From: Cnuibacter physcomitrellae
GTDB lineage: Bacteria; Actinomycetota; Actinomycetes; Actinomycetales; Microbacteriaceae
Assembly: GCF_014640535.1 (NCBI RefSeq)
Contig: NZ_BMHD01000001.1
Coordinates: 1,800,214 to 1,864,213 of the forward strand
Reading direction: 5' to 3'
DNA length: 64,000 nt
The stretch's first letter is position 1, and each line of letters opens with the position of its first letter. Of this stretch, positions 33,564 to 44,802 are shown piece after piece. The translations under genes and the position numbers were made by a program. The notes under the pieces were generated by a model that was given only the letters and a program-made list of their open reading frames with translations, searched no databases and had not been told where the DNA came from.

Positions 33564-34466
33564 CTACGCGTCGAACCAGGAGCCCTCGGAGAGGTCCTGC
33601 GTCAGGGTGGGGCCCGTGGGGGTCCAGTGCATCCACTCGCGGGTGAGCGCGTTGCTCGCCGGGATGTCGCTGCCGATGAAGGCGGCGAGCCAGCCGAAGT
33701 GCGCCGGCGCATCCGCGGGGTCGATGGACGCGGTGGGCACGCCGAGCCGTGCGCCGACGAGCTCGGCGACGTCGCGGATCACCACCGCCTCCTCCCCGAC
33801 GCCGTGGAGCGTCGTCCCCGCCGGCGCGGCCTCGAGCGCGAGACGCACCAGCCGCGCGGCATCCGACACGTGCACCGCCGACCAGCGGTTCGAGCCGTCG
33901 CCGACGTAGCCCGCCACCCCCGTCCGCCTCGCGATGTCGACGTACTCGCCCATGAAGCCGCGCTTGACGCTGTCGTGGACGGTCGGCGCGAAGCGGACGA
34001 CCGAGGAGCGGACTCCCCTCGCGGCGAGCCCGAGCACATAGCGGCCGTTCGCGGCGCGGTCGCCGTTCGCGGCGGAGGCCTCCGCATCCGGATCGTCGGT
34101 CTCGAGCGCCAGCCGGCCGGGCGCGATGCCGGCGGTGCCGCCGGCGATCGACAGCGGCTTGCCCGTGCCCTCGAGCACGTCGGCCATGGCCTCGAGCACG
34201 GCGCGGTCGAGCGCGACGTTTTTCGGGAACTCCGTGAAGACGTGGCGGAACGCCATGTGGGCCACGCCGTCGGCGCCGGCGGCGCCGGCGGCGAAGGTCT
34301 CGGGCTCCTCGAGCGAGCCGCGGGCGACCGAGGCGCCGAGGGCTCGGATGACGTCCGCCGACTCCTCGGATCGTGCCAGCCCGACGACCTCGTGCCCGTT
34401 CGACAGCAGCTCGGTGGTGACGGCCGATCCGATGAACCCGGATGCGCCCGTGACGAAGATCTTCAT
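33564..34466 (-). CDS. NAD-dependent epimerase/dehydratase-like SDR (extended)
   Basis: A 300-residue extended SDR protein. ATG 34466, with GGAG upstream, places the Rossmann loop IFVTGASGFIGSAV at the N-terminus; two in-frame ATGs further upstream lie in or near the operator. The Tyr-Lys pair of classic SDRs is not obvious: the corresponding region reads NGRYVLGLAARG. Members of this group act on nucleotide sugars or small carbonyls; the substrate is unknown. It is divergent from a TetR gene and shares two TetR-type operators with it. Confidence 0.88.
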   Translation of the reverse strand: MKIFVTGASGFIGSAVTTELLSNGHEVVGLARSEESADVIRALGASVARGSLEEPETFAAGAAGADGVAHMAFRHVFTEFPKNVALDRAVLEAMADVLEGTGKPLSIAGGTAGIAPGRLALETDDPDAEASAANGDRAANGRYVLGLAARGVRSSVVRFAPTVHDSVKRGFMGEYVDIARRTGVAGYVGDGSNRWSAVHVSDAARLVRLALEAAPAGTTLHGVGEEAVVIRDVAELVGARLGVPTASIDPADAPAHFGWLAAFIGSDIPASNALTREWMHWTPTGPTLTQDLSEGSWFDA

Positions 34467-34480
34467 GATGACTCCATTCA

Positions 34481-34529
34481 TGTCAGTTCCTGACATCAGA
34501 GACGCTACACCTGATGTCAGCTTCTGTCA
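34481..34529. promoter_or_regulatory. Two TetR-type operators in a divergent promoter
   Basis: TGTCAGTTCCTGACA (34481-34495) is a perfect palindrome, and TGTCAGCTTCTGTCA (34515-34529) is the same dyad with one mismatch. Centres are 34 bases apart. They lie between the SDR gene and the TetR gene. Confidence 0.85.
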
Positions 34530-34558
34530 TCACAGCCTCCTCCGCGTAGGATCAGGGC

Positions 34559-35122
34559 ATGGGACGTTGGGAGCCGAACGCGCCCGGCCGCCTCACGGTG
34601 GCCGCGCTCGACCTCTACGTCGAGCGCGGGTACGAGCAGACCACGGTCGCAGAGATCGCCGCGCGGGCCGGCGTGACGGAGCGGACCTTCTTCCGGCACT
34701 TCACCGACAAGCGCGAGGTGCTCTTCGACGGATCGAGCGGATTGATCGAGCTGCTCGTCGACGGGACGGCGTCGGCGCCCACGGATGCCTCGCCCCTCGA
34801 GGCGGTCCAGGTCGCGCTCGAGGTCGCGGCGGAGCGGTTCTTCGAGCAGCGCGCGGACTTCGCCCGGAAGCGCCAGCGCGTGCTCGCCGCGAACCCGCCG
34901 CTGGCGGAGCGCGAGCTGATGAAGCTCACCACCTTCGCCGCGGCGATCTCCGGCGCCCTCCGCGACCGGGGCGTGCCGGCCGCCGCCGCGCAGATGGCGG
35001 CGGAGGCGGGGATGGTGGCCCTCCGCGTGGCCTTCTCCCGCTGGGCCGAGGGCGAGGAGGAGCACCTTACCCCCCTCCTCCGCGAGGCCTTCGCCGACCT
35101 CCGCGCCGCCCTCGCCCCCTGA
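34559..35122 (+). CDS. TetR-family transcriptional regulator
   Basis: A 187-residue TetR protein. The N-terminal DNA-binding domain is LTVAALDLYVERGYEQTTVA, EIAARAGVTERTFFRHFTDK. The C-terminal ligand domain is all-helical and not informative. The two TGTCAGnnnCTGACA-type operators upstream indicate that it represses itself and the divergent SDR gene. Confidence 0.94.
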   Translation: MGRWEPNAPGRLTVAALDLYVERGYEQTTVAEIAARAGVTERTFFRHFTDKREVLFDGSSGLIELLVDGTASAPTDASPLEAVQVALEVAAERFFEQRADFARKRQRVLAANPPLAERELMKLTTFAAAISGALRDRGVPAAAAQMAAEAGMVALRVAFSRWAEGEEEHLTPLLREAFADLRAALAP

Positions 35123-35155
35123 GCCACCTGGCTGCCGCCCCGAGGTGGGAGTGCG

Positions 35156-35214
35156 TCGAGTGCTCACTTTCGGGGTCACTCTGCGGCGGATCGCACCACA
35201 GGTGAGCAGTCGAG
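35156..35214. repeat. Solitary 59-bp hairpin after the TetR gene
   Basis: Twelve-base arms TCGAGTGCTCAC (35156-35167) and GTGAGCAGTCGA (35202-35213), one mismatch, lie between convergent genes. Total size equals the repeat units of the array at 21989, but the sequence is different. Confidence 0.65.
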
Positions 35215-35273
35215 CCCGCCCGCCCGCACGAGCGCGGGCGTGGGCTCCGGTGCACACGCTCCGACGTCAGGGT

Positions 35274-35352
35274 GCCAACTCCGGAGTCCTGGCGCGACAC
35301 GCCTGCAGATCTCCGGAGTTGGCTCGAACTAGCCAAGATCTCCGGAGTTGGC
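35274..35352. repeat. Hairpin plus extra arm: CTCCGGAG/TTGGC repeats
   Basis: Thirteen-base perfect arms GCCAACTCCGGAG (35274-35286) and CTCCGGAGTTGGC (35311-35323) form a 50-bp hairpin. A third copy of the right arm occurs at 35340-35352, so two alternative stems are possible. Short AACC repeats follow. With the hairpin at 35156 it accounts for most of the gap from 35123 to 35421. Confidence 0.75.
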
Positions 35353-35421
35353 TCCAGCCAGCAGCCAACCAACCAACCGACCAGCCGGGCCGGGCCTGGG
35401 AGCAGCGCTGCCCGTGCCGGG

Positions 35422-36219
35422 CTACGCCTCCCACAGCACGGCGCCGGCGGCGCGGAGCGCCGCGAGCGCGGCGGGCGGCGCCTCCGCCCCCGTGATCACG
35501 CGCTCGAACTCGTCGAGGCGACCCACCACGCCCACGTGGGCGCGGCCGAGCTTGGTCGAGTCGGCGACCACGACGGCCGACCCGGCCGACTCGAGCATGG
35601 CCCGCTTGAGCTCCGCCTCCGGCAGGTTCACGTTCGTGACGCCCGCCGACGCCTCCACCCCCGTGCATCCGATGACGGCGAGGTCGGCGCGGATGCGCCC
35701 CAGCACGGCCGAGGCGTACGGCGCGACGAGCGAGTGCTGCAGCGGACGCAGCGTGCCGCCCGTGACGACGACGGTGAACCGCGGGATGGCCCGCTCCAAC
35801 GCGAGCGCGATCGACAGCCCGTTGGTGATGACGACGACGTCGTCGAGGTCCTCCCGCTCGAGCAGGGCATCGGCGACGGCGGCGGTCGTCGTTCCGACGT
35901 CGAGCAGCACGCTCATCCCGCTGCGCACGAGCGACGCCGCGGCCACGCCGATGCGCCGCTTCTCATCGGCCGAGGTGTCCTGCGCGGTCTCGAACGACGG
36001 CTCGAGCCGGCGCGGCCCGCCGCGGAGGACCGCTCCGCCGTGCACGCGCTCGAGCGAGCCCTCCGCCTCGAGCGCGCCGAGGTCGGTGCGCACGGTCACC
36101 TCGGAGACGCCCAGCGCGCGGCTCAGGTCCGCCACCCGCGCGAAGCCCGTCTCGGCGACCAGCGCGAGCATCTCCGTGCGGCGCAACGACGCTGATCCCT
36201 CCGGAGTCGACTCCACCAC
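35422..36219 (-). CDS. DeoR-family transcriptional regulator of the gal operon
   Basis: A 265-residue DeoR protein. The N-terminal helix-turn-helix reads FARVADLSRALGVSEVTVRT, followed by LEAEGSLERVHGGAVL. The C-terminal sugar-phosphate isomerase-like sensor domain has SVLLDVGTTTAAVADAL and VVITNGLSIALAL. It is divergent from galT, with a dyad covering the galT promoter between them, so it probably represses galactose catabolism and is released by a phosphorylated sugar. Confidence 0.93.
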   Translation of the reverse strand: MVESTPEGSASLRRTEMLALVAETGFARVADLSRALGVSEVTVRTDLGALEAEGSLERVHGGAVLRGGPRRLEPSFETAQDTSADEKRRIGVAAASLVRSGMSVLLDVGTTTAAVADALLEREDLDDVVVITNGLSIALALERAIPRFTVVVTGGTLRPLQHSLVAPYASAVLGRIRADLAVIGCTGVEASAGVTNVNLPEAELKRAMLESAGSAVVVADSTKLGRAHVGVVGRLDEFERVITGAEAPPAALAALRAAGAVLWEA

Positions 36220-36243
36220 ATCCCGATCTTACGAAACAGAAAG

Positions 36244-36284
36244 CGGATGCGCGACTTGACTTGCGCATCCGAAAGTGACGTAAT
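36244..36284 (+). promoter_or_regulatory. galT promoter and operator; likely leaderless
   Basis: A perfect nine-base dyad CGGATGCGC (36244-36252)/GCGCATCCG (36263-36271) surrounds -35 TTGACT (36256-36261). A -10-like CGTAAT (36279-36284) follows with a 17-base spacer. The galT GTG begins at 36291, seven bases after the -10 and without a ribosome binding site, so the mRNA is probably leaderless. The dyad is a candidate DeoR operator. Confidence 0.6.
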
Positions 36285-36290
36285 CGTGGT

Positions 36291-37426
36291 GTGACCGCAG
36301 ACCTTCTCACCGGAGGCATCACGAAGCGGGTGACGCGACTGGCCGACGGGCGCGAGCTGATCTACTTCGACGACGCCGACACCACCCTCGATCCCGAGCG
36401 CGCGCCCGACCGACGCGAGCCCGCACCGCGGCCGCCCGTGGCCGAGATGCGGCAGGATGCGTTGACCGGCGAGTGGATCTCGATCGCGGCGGCCCGCCAG
36501 AACCGCGTGATGCTGCCGCCCGCGCACCTCGACCCGCTCGCTCCGAGCACCCCCGGCAACCTCACCGAGGTGCCGAGCCGGTACGACGTCGCCGTGTTCG
36601 AGAACAAGTCGCCGTCCTTCGGACCGAACCTGGCCGACGCGAGCGACGACGCCGAGCACGAGCTCGCCAGCCTCGCGGAGGTCGGACTCGGCCGCACGAA
36701 GACGTCCGTCGGCCGCTGCGAGGTCGTCTGCTTCAGCCCCGAGACCGACGGCTCGTTCGCGACGCTCTCTCCGAGCCGCGCCCGCACCGTGGTGGAGGCC
36801 TGGGCCGACCGCACCGCGGCGCTCTCGGCGCTGCCGGGTGTGCAGCAGGTGTTCCCCTTCGAGAACCGCGGCGAGGCGATCGGCGTGACCCTCCACCATC
36901 CGCACGGCCAGATCTACGCCTACCCGTACGTCACCCCCAAGACGACGGCCCTCCTGCGCTCGATCGAGCGCTACGGCCCGACCCTCTTCGACGACGTGCT
37001 CGCGTTCGAGCAGGCGTCCGAGCGGATGCTGGTGCGCGGCGAGCACGTGAGCGTCTTCGTGCCCTTCGCGGCCCGATGGCCCCTCGAGGTCCACCTCCTC
37101 CCCCATCGGCAGGTCCCCGACCTCGCGGCGACGACGCCGGAGGAGCGCGACGAGATCGCCCGCGTCTACCGCCGCGTCCTCCGCGCGCTCGACCGCCTGT
37201 ACGACACCCCGACGCCGTACATCGCCGCCTGGCACCAGGCTCCGGTCGCGACCCACCGCGACGACATCCGCCTCATGCTGCAGATCACCTCGCCGCGGCG
37301 GGCGGCCGACAAGATGAAGTTCCTGGCGGGATCCGAGTCGGCGATGGGCGCCTTCATCGGCGACGTGCCGCCCGAGACCACGGCGCGGATGCTGCGCACC
37401 GCCCTCGACGAGATGGACGACGACGA

Positions 37427-37430
<4 letters not shown>
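36291..37430 (+). CDS. galT: Galactose-1-phosphate uridylyltransferase
   Basis: A 379-residue GalT of the Leloir pathway: it exchanges UMP between UDP-glucose and galactose 1-phosphate. The active-site triad region VTLHHPHGQIYAYP contains the His-Pro-His nucleophile; VFPFENRG, FVPFAARWPLEVHLLPHR and the final AWHQAP motifs are also present. The GTG start has no ribosome binding site. Its stop overlaps the galK ATG by four bases. Confidence 0.96.
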
Positions 37431-39627
<2,197 letters not shown>

Positions 39628-39712
39628 GCCGCGCGCGCGACGCGTGCCGCATGCGCTCCCCGCGGCGGGGGGGCTTCACCCCGCGTTCACCGGGAGCGCC
39701 TACGCTCCGAGC

Positions 39713-39922
39713 GTGGCTGAGACGAACTGGAGCAAGGAGGCGCTGGAGGCGCGCATCGATGCGGCGATGCTCCTCGATCCGCGCCGCTTCGGGGTCACGC
39801 CCGAGCGGGCGAAGCTGAAGCTCGAGTTCGCCCGTGTCGTCGCCGCCGTCGACTCCGGACGCATGACGAGCGTCGAGGCGCGCCTGCGGTTCGACGGCAT
39901 CATCGCCGACGCCGAGGCCTGA
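39713..39922 (+). CDS. Small protein of unknown function
   Basis: A 69-residue charged protein beginning at GTG 39713, with a predicted mostly helical fold. Words such as LEARIDAAMLLDPRRFGVTP and LEFARVVAAVDSGRMTSVEA do not identify a family. The ribosome binding site is weak. It follows galE by 85 bases and lies upstream of the MarR-photolyase pair. Confidence 0.55.
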   Translation: MAETNWSKEALEARIDAAMLLDPRRFGVTPERAKLKLEFARVVAAVDSGRMTSVEARLRFDGIIADAEA

Positions 39923-39983
39923 GCGCCCGGCGCCCCAGCGGGGACCGGAGGCCCGTCAACTCCTGCACAATGAGGGGTATCGG

Positions 39984-40019
39984 CAGGTTCTCCACAGGAC
40001 CTGAGCGATGGTCATGACC
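39984..40019. promoter_or_regulatory. Candidate operators upstream of the MarR-photolyase operon
   Basis: Two dyads lie between 39922 and the MarR start: CAGGT/ACCTG arms (39984-39988 and 39999-40003) and the perfect palindrome GGTCATGACC (40010-40019). The MarR protein encoded 51 bases downstream may bind one of them. Confidence 0.4.
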
Positions 40020-40069
40020 TGCCCCGGCAGCATGGCAGAATGGACCGACTCGGCAGCAGGGAGGTGCTC

Positions 40070-40513
40070 ATGGCCGACCAGATCTCACCGGTCTCCGCCT
40101 GGGAGTCGCTCTTCCGGGCGCAGGTGACGGTGATGCGTCAACTCGCCTCGGAGTTCCCGACCAGCATCGTCTCGCTCAACGAGTACGACGTGCTGTTCAA
40201 CCTGTTCCTCGAGCCCGAGCGGCGGCTGCGCATCCGCGACCTCGGCGAGAAGGTGCTGCTCACCCAGCCCAGCATCTCGCGGCTCGTCGACCGCCTGGTC
40301 GCGCGCGGCTTCCTCTCCAAGAGCGACGACCCCACCGACGGGCGCGGCACCCTAGTGCAGCTGACCGACGAGGGCGCGCGCGTGTACCGCGAGGCGGCTG
40401 TGCTGCACGCGCGTTCGATCTCGCAGCACATGACCCACCTCGATGCAGACGAGCAGCGCGAGCTCGCCCGTCTGTGCGACAAGCTCCGTACCGGCGTAGC
40501 GTCGGAGAGGTGA
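40070..40513 (+). CDS. MarR-family regulator coupled to photolyase
   Basis: A 147-residue MarR protein. ATG 40070 is preceded by GGGAGG; an ATG ten codons earlier has no ribosome binding site. The DNA-binding motif is IRDLGEKVLLTQPSISRLVD and the wing SDDPTDGRGTLVQLTDEG. Its TGA overlaps the photolyase GTG by four bases, so it regulates or at least is co-expressed with a DNA repair enzyme. The signal is not known. Confidence 0.93.
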   Translation: MADQISPVSAWESLFRAQVTVMRQLASEFPTSIVSLNEYDVLFNLFLEPERRLRIRDLGEKVLLTQPSISRLVDRLVARGFLSKSDDPTDGRGTLVQLTDEGARVYREAAVLHARSISQHMTHLDADEQRELARLCDKLRTGVASER

Positions 40514-41877
40514 CCGAACCCACGAGCGTCGTCTGGTTCCGAGACGATCTCCGGGTGCACGACAACCCCGCCCTGCACGAGGCCGTCGAGCGAGGCGGCC
40601 CGATCGTATGCCTCTACGTCCTCGACGAGGAGTCCCCGCGCATCCGCCCCCTCGGCGGCGCCTCGCGCTGGTGGCTGCATCACAGCCTCGAAGCGCTGGC
40701 CTCCTCCCTCGCCGAGCTCGGCCTGTCGCTCACGTTGAGACGAGGCCCCGCGGAGGAGGTCGTGAGCGAGGTCGTCGACGAGACCTCGGCCACCGCCGTG
40801 TTCTGGAACCGCCGCTACGGCGAACCCGAACGCGAGGTGGATGCGGCGCTCAAGTCGGCGCTGCGCGAGCGAGGCATCGAGGTGAAGAGCTTCCAGGGCT
40901 CGCTGCTGCACGAGCCGTGGACGGTGCTCACCGGCCAGGGCACTCCCTACCGGGTGTTCACGCCCTTCTACCGCTCGTGCCTCGCGCAGCAGGCGCCGCG
41001 GCTGCCTCTGCCTGCGCCGCACGACGGCCTTCACCATCGACGCCTCCCGTCCGACGAGCTGTCGGGCTGGCGGCTCCTGCCGACGCATCCCGACTGGGCC
41101 GGCGGGCTCCGCGAGCGCTGGGCCCCAGGCGAGGAGTCGGCACGCGCCACCCTCTCGGAGTGGCTCGAGTCGGGCGGCGCCGGCGACTACGCCGACGAGC
41201 ACGACCTGCCCGCCGAGGACTCGACGTCGCACCTCTCCCCGCATCTGCGCTGGGGCGAGATCAGCCCGTTCGAGGTGTGGCGGGCGGTGTCGCAGCGACG
41301 GTCGGGGCACCGCGCCGAGGCGGAGGGCGCCACGGGGTACCTGCGGCAGATCATCTGGCGCGAGTTCGGGTACCACCTGCTCTTCCACTATCCGCAGATC
41401 ACCACCGAGAACCTCCGCACCGAGTTCGACCGGTTCCCCTGGGAGGCCGCCGACGACGATCGCCTGCGCCCCTGGCGCACGGGCCGCACGGGCATCCCCC
41501 TCGTGGATGCGGGCATGCGCGAGCTCTGGACGACGGGCTACATGCACAACCGGGTCCGCCTCGTGACCGGGTCGTTCCTCGTCAAGAACCTCCGCATCCA
41601 CTGGAAGACGGGCGAGGAGTGGTTCTGGGACACCCTCGTCGACGCCGACCCCGCGAGCAACGCGCTCAACTGGCAGTGGGTCGCGGGCTCCGGGCCGGAC
41701 GCCGCCCCCTACTTCCGCGTCTTCAACCCGGAGCTGCAGGCCACGAAGTTCGACCCGCACGGGGAGTATGTCCGCCACTGGGTCCCCGAGCACGGCACCG
41801 ACGACTACCCCGCCCCGGTCGTCGACCTGGCGGAGTCGCGCCGCGCCGCCCTCGACGCCTACGCCACCATCCGCTGA
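40510..41877 (+). CDS. Deoxyribodipyrimidine photolyase
   Basis: A 455-residue cryptochrome/photolyase family protein that repairs UV pyrimidine dimers with light and FADH-. The N-terminal antenna domain begins VVWFRDDLRVHDNPAL. The FAD domain has DSTSHLSPHLRWGEISPFEV, WREFGYHLLFHYP, the GIPLVDAGMRELWTTGYMHN motif and NWQWVAGSGPDAAPYFRVFN, which are typical of class I CPD photolyases. Length fits. It is coupled to a MarR gene and ends inside a hairpin shared with the convergent gene. Confidence 0.94.
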   Translation: MTEPTSVVWFRDDLRVHDNPALHEAVERGGPIVCLYVLDEESPRIRPLGGASRWWLHHSLEALASSLAELGLSLTLRRGPAEEVVSEVVDETSATAVFWNRRYGEPEREVDAALKSALRERGIEVKSFQGSLLHEPWTVLTGQGTPYRVFTPFYRSCLAQQAPRLPLPAPHDGLHHRRLPSDELSGWRLLPTHPDWAGGLRERWAPGEESARATLSEWLESGGAGDYADEHDLPAEDSTSHLSPHLRWGEISPFEVWRAVSQRRSGHRAEAEGATGYLRQIIWREFGYHLLFHYPQITTENLRTEFDRFPWEAADDDRLRPWRTGRTGIPLVDAGMRELWTTGYMHNRVRLVTGSFLVKNLRIHWKTGEEWFWDTLVDADPASNALNWQWVAGSGPDAAPYFRVFNPELQATKFDPHGEYVRHWVPEHGTDDYPAPVVDLAESRRAALDAYATIR

Positions 41878-41933
41878 GCCCGCCGCGCGCTCGCCCTGGG
41901 CCCCGCGGCGCGCTGAGCCCGGCGCGGGCTCAG
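41874..41933. terminator. 60-bp hairpin containing both convergent stop codons
   Basis: Perfect ten-base arms CTGAGCCCGC (41874-41883) and GCGGGCTCAG (41924-41933). The left arm contains the photolyase stop and the right arm the stop of the convergent secreted-protein gene, so one structure can end both transcripts. The GC-rich inside adds further pairing. Confidence 0.7.
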
Positions 41934-43186
41934 TAGGAGCCTCTGCGGCTCTTTGTCACGGTGATGGTGACGGTGCGGTCGATCGAGGGCGCCCCGGTGC
42001 CGGGATCCAGACGGATGGTGGCGGTCGACGTACCGGGGACCGTCGGGGCACCCGCGATGTCGCCATGGACCGGATCGAGGGTCATCCCCGCGGGGAGAGA
42101 GCCTGCGACCACCGAGAAGCGCGCCGACGAAGGCCCGCTCCACGTCGGGTAGGAGTACAGGGTGGCCGATCCCGCAGGGATGGACGGGGCGGGGGCGTAT
42201 CCCTCGAAGTCCGCGGTCTCGAGGTCGCCGAGCGTGTAGCGATCGACCCCGCCCTCGCGAGTGATGGAGTACAGGACGCCGTCCTCGCTCACCGCGACGG
42301 AGTTGGAGTCGAACTCTGCCCCACTCGCGATCCCGTAGGTCTGCCACCCGCCGCGGCGAGCCTCGTAGATCGATCCGTCCGGAGCGATGCGATAGAAGCT
42401 CCGCTGCGAATCGCGGTAGACGATGTCGCCGGAGGGAAGCAGATGGAAGTCCCACGTCATGGAGCGATCCCCCGGGGCGCGGGCGATCACACTGGCTCTG
42501 CCCGCGGAGTCGTATTGCACGACATCGCCGTTGCTCCAGGCGACGACGAGATCTCCGTTGAGCGCGTGCGTCATGCCCTGGCACGACGACCGGCCGCTGT
42601 CGATCGTGACGACGCCGCTGACCGTCAGCTTGTACAGGGAGGACTGGCAGACGTAGTCGTCGAGCGACGGAGTGATGTAGCTCAGCGATCCCGGACCCAG
42701 GTCGGGAAGGATGATCTGCACCAGGAAGGAGCCGTCGGGCTGCTGGACCCAGATGCCTCCCGTGTCGTCGGTGACCTGGAGGTCACCGGTCGGCGCGACC
42801 GCGACCCACCTCGCGAAGTCGGGCAGGTCGACCACCGAGATGGCCCCTGAAGCGTCGATGCGGGCCAGGTCGCCGCCCATCGCCCAGGCGAGGACGGACC
42901 CGTCGGGCCGGGGGATCAGGAACTGGGGTCGCACCGGCAGGGGGAGGGGAGCGGCCACCGAGCCATCCGCACCGATCCGGATGAGGGTCCTGTCGACGGG
43001 GTCACCGACGACGAGTCGACCTGCGGAGTCGACCACCGAGCCGAGACTCGACTGCAGCGGATGCGTCAGCGTCCCAGCCGCGACGAAGTCGGGGGTGGGA
43101 TCCGCGTGGGCGGCGCCACCCGCCAGCGTGGTGAACGCTACGCCCAGGCAGGCGATCAGCGCCGCCATCGTCGATGTCTTCGGCAT
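41930..43186 (-). CDS. Secreted beta-propeller-like protein with Ig-like C-terminus
   Basis: A 418-residue exported protein of unknown function. Signal peptide: MAALIACLGVAFTTLAGGAA with cleavage near AHA. Residues of about 35-320 contain repeated segments around IGADGSVAAPL, IAPDGSIYE, TPTGDLQV-like and SEDGVLYSI, which suggest a beta-propeller of the NHL/SMP-30 kind. The last 90 residues (SFSVVAGSLPAGMTLDPVHG) look like a putative immunoglobulin-type domain. ATG 43186 has GAGGACC upstream. The ligand is unknown. Confidence 0.75.
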   Translation of the reverse strand: MPKTSTMAALIACLGVAFTTLAGGAAHADPTPDFVAAGTLTHPLQSSLGSVVDSAGRLVVGDPVDRTLIRIGADGSVAAPLPLPVRPQFLIPRPDGSVLAWAMGGDLARIDASGAISVVDLPDFARWVAVAPTGDLQVTDDTGGIWVQQPDGSFLVQIILPDLGPGSLSYITPSLDDYVCQSSLYKLTVSGVVTIDSGRSSCQGMTHALNGDLVVAWSNGDVVQYDSAGRASVIARAPGDRSMTWDFHLLPSGDIVYRDSQRSFYRIAPDGSIYEARRGGWQTYGIASGAEFDSNSVAVSEDGVLYSITREGGVDRYTLGDLETADFEGYAPAPSIPAGSATLYSYPTWSGPSSARFSVVAGSLPAGMTLDPVHGDIAGAPTVPGTSTATIRLDPGTGAPSIDRTVTITVTKSRRGSY

Positions 43187-43272
43187 GTCCGAGGTCCTCT
43201 CGCTCTTCCGTCGAAGGTAGGAGAGCGAGGACGCCGGACGTGAGGAGTAGTTTCTGCTCAATCCCTCCGGGC

Positions 43273-44802
43273 TCAGTAGCCGGCGAACGCGTCGGTGCGG
43301 AGGCGGCGCGCGCCGGCGCGGCGGAGCTCGCCGGTGACGTGGTCGACGAACCCGGGCGAGCCCGAGACGTAGCCGTGCCGCGAGGCGAGGTCGGGGATCG
43401 CGGCGGCGAGGCGCTCGGACGAGATGCGGCCCGGCCCGAGGTGCTCCCACGACGGCGGCAGCCCGTCCGTGGTCGTCGGTCCGGTCACGAGCACGCGGAT
43501 GCCCGCGGCCGCGAGCTCGTCGGCGTACGCCAGCTCGTCGGGGCTGGAGACGGCGTAGACGAGCACCGCATCCGACGGCGTCGACCCGCCCGTGGAGCGG
43601 TCGGCGAGCTGGCTGACGAACGGGGTGATCCCGATGCCGCCGGCGACGAGCACGAGCGGCGTCGACGCATCCGAGGGGAGCACGAAGTCGCCGCCCACCC
43701 AGGTCGCCCGCAGCTTCGTGCCCGGACGCAGGGAGGCGAGCGCGGTCTTGTACGACGAGGAGCGGGTCCCGTCGACGGCGTGACGGACTCCGATGGAGAC
43801 CCGGCGAGGATCCGACGGCGACGAGGTGAGGCTGAACGCACGACGCGTGCCCCGGGAGTCGACGCCATGGTGCGGGAGGGCGAGCTCGAGGTACTGGCCC
43901 GCCCTGAAGCGCACCGGGCGGCGCGCCTCGAAGGTGTACTCCGTCGACGTGGGGGTGAGCCGTCGCGAGCCGACGAGCGCGAGCCGCAGCGCCCCGCGCT
44001 GACCGAACGCGAAGGCGACCACGTTGCCCACCGCGAGCGCGATCTCGGGCGACGAGTAGACCGGACCGATCTGGTACGGCACCGAGAACAGCACGGCCAC
44101 GATCGCGGCCACGAGCAGCTGCTGCCAACGCCTCGGCGGAAGGGTGAGGGGCTCGCTCAGCATGAACCCGGCGAGGAACACCAGCGGGAACGACGTGTAC
44201 GCCAGGGCGAGGGAGTCGCCGACACCCATGCCGACCAGGACGAACCTCACGGTGAGGATCACCGTGGCGAGAGCGAGGAAGGTCACCCCGACGCTGAGCC
44301 GCCGGTTGCGCCACAGGATGAGGAACGCCCCCACCGCGACGAAGGGCAGCATCACGGGGTTCGCGATCCACCACCCCGCGACGCCGAGCGCGGTCGCCGT
44401 GATCACGATGGCGGCCACCGCGACCGGGTTCAGGATGTGCCGCTCACGCCAGGCGACCACGTACTTGCTCGCCGAGGCGATCGCGCCCGCGAGGACCAGC
44501 ACGAGCAGGCCGCTGACGTCGCCGACGGGGATGAAGACGAAGAACGCGATGAGCGCGGTGATGACGCTCGACTCCACGTGCGCCTTGGTCCGCACGATCC
44601 GGGCGATGACCCAGCCCGTGACGACCGTCGACACCAGCAGCGCCACGAGGCTCAGCGCGAGCTCGAGCGGAGTGTAGAACAGCTGTCCGACGGCGGAGGC
44701 GACGAACGCCACGACGACCAGGGCCGCGAGGACGATCGTCATCTGCCGGTACATCGTCACCCTGCCCACGAGCGTGTCGAGGCGGGCCTTGAGGTCTCTC
44801 AT
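43273..44802 (-). CDS. Membrane-integral flavodoxin-reductase (RnfD-like N-part, FNR C-part)
   Basis: A 509-residue protein. The first half has about nine membrane helices, beginning TIVLAALVVVAFVASAVGQL; the arrangement resembles the RnfD/NqrB type. The second half is a ferredoxin-NADP reductase: RFRAGQYLELALP, the FAD-binding RAFSLTSSP, GGDFVLP and the NAD-binding VLVAGGIGITPFVSQL. It probably moves electrons from cytosolic NAD(P)H through the membrane to an outer flavoprotein. The ATG overlaps the ApbE stop by four bases, and the upstream genes encode the FMN carrier and the flavinylating enzyme. No iron-sulfur motif was seen. Confidence 0.85.
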   Translation of the reverse strand: MRDLKARLDTLVGRVTMYRQMTIVLAALVVVAFVASAVGQLFYTPLELALSLVALLVSTVVTGWVIARIVRTKAHVESSVITALIAFFVFIPVGDVSGLLVLVLAGAIASASKYVVAWRERHILNPVAVAAIVITATALGVAGWWIANPVMLPFVAVGAFLILWRNRRLSVGVTFLALATVILTVRFVLVGMGVGDSLALAYTSFPLVFLAGFMLSEPLTLPPRRWQQLLVAAIVAVLFSVPYQIGPVYSSPEIALAVGNVVAFAFGQRGALRLALVGSRRLTPTSTEYTFEARRPVRFRAGQYLELALPHHGVDSRGTRRAFSLTSSPSDPRRVSIGVRHAVDGTRSSSYKTALASLRPGTKLRATWVGGDFVLPSDASTPLVLVAGGIGITPFVSQLADRSTGGSTPSDAVLVYAVSSPDELAYADELAAAGIRVLVTGPTTTDGLPPSWEHLGPGRISSERLAAAIPDLASRHGYVSGSPGFVDHVTGELRRAGARRLRTDAFAGY

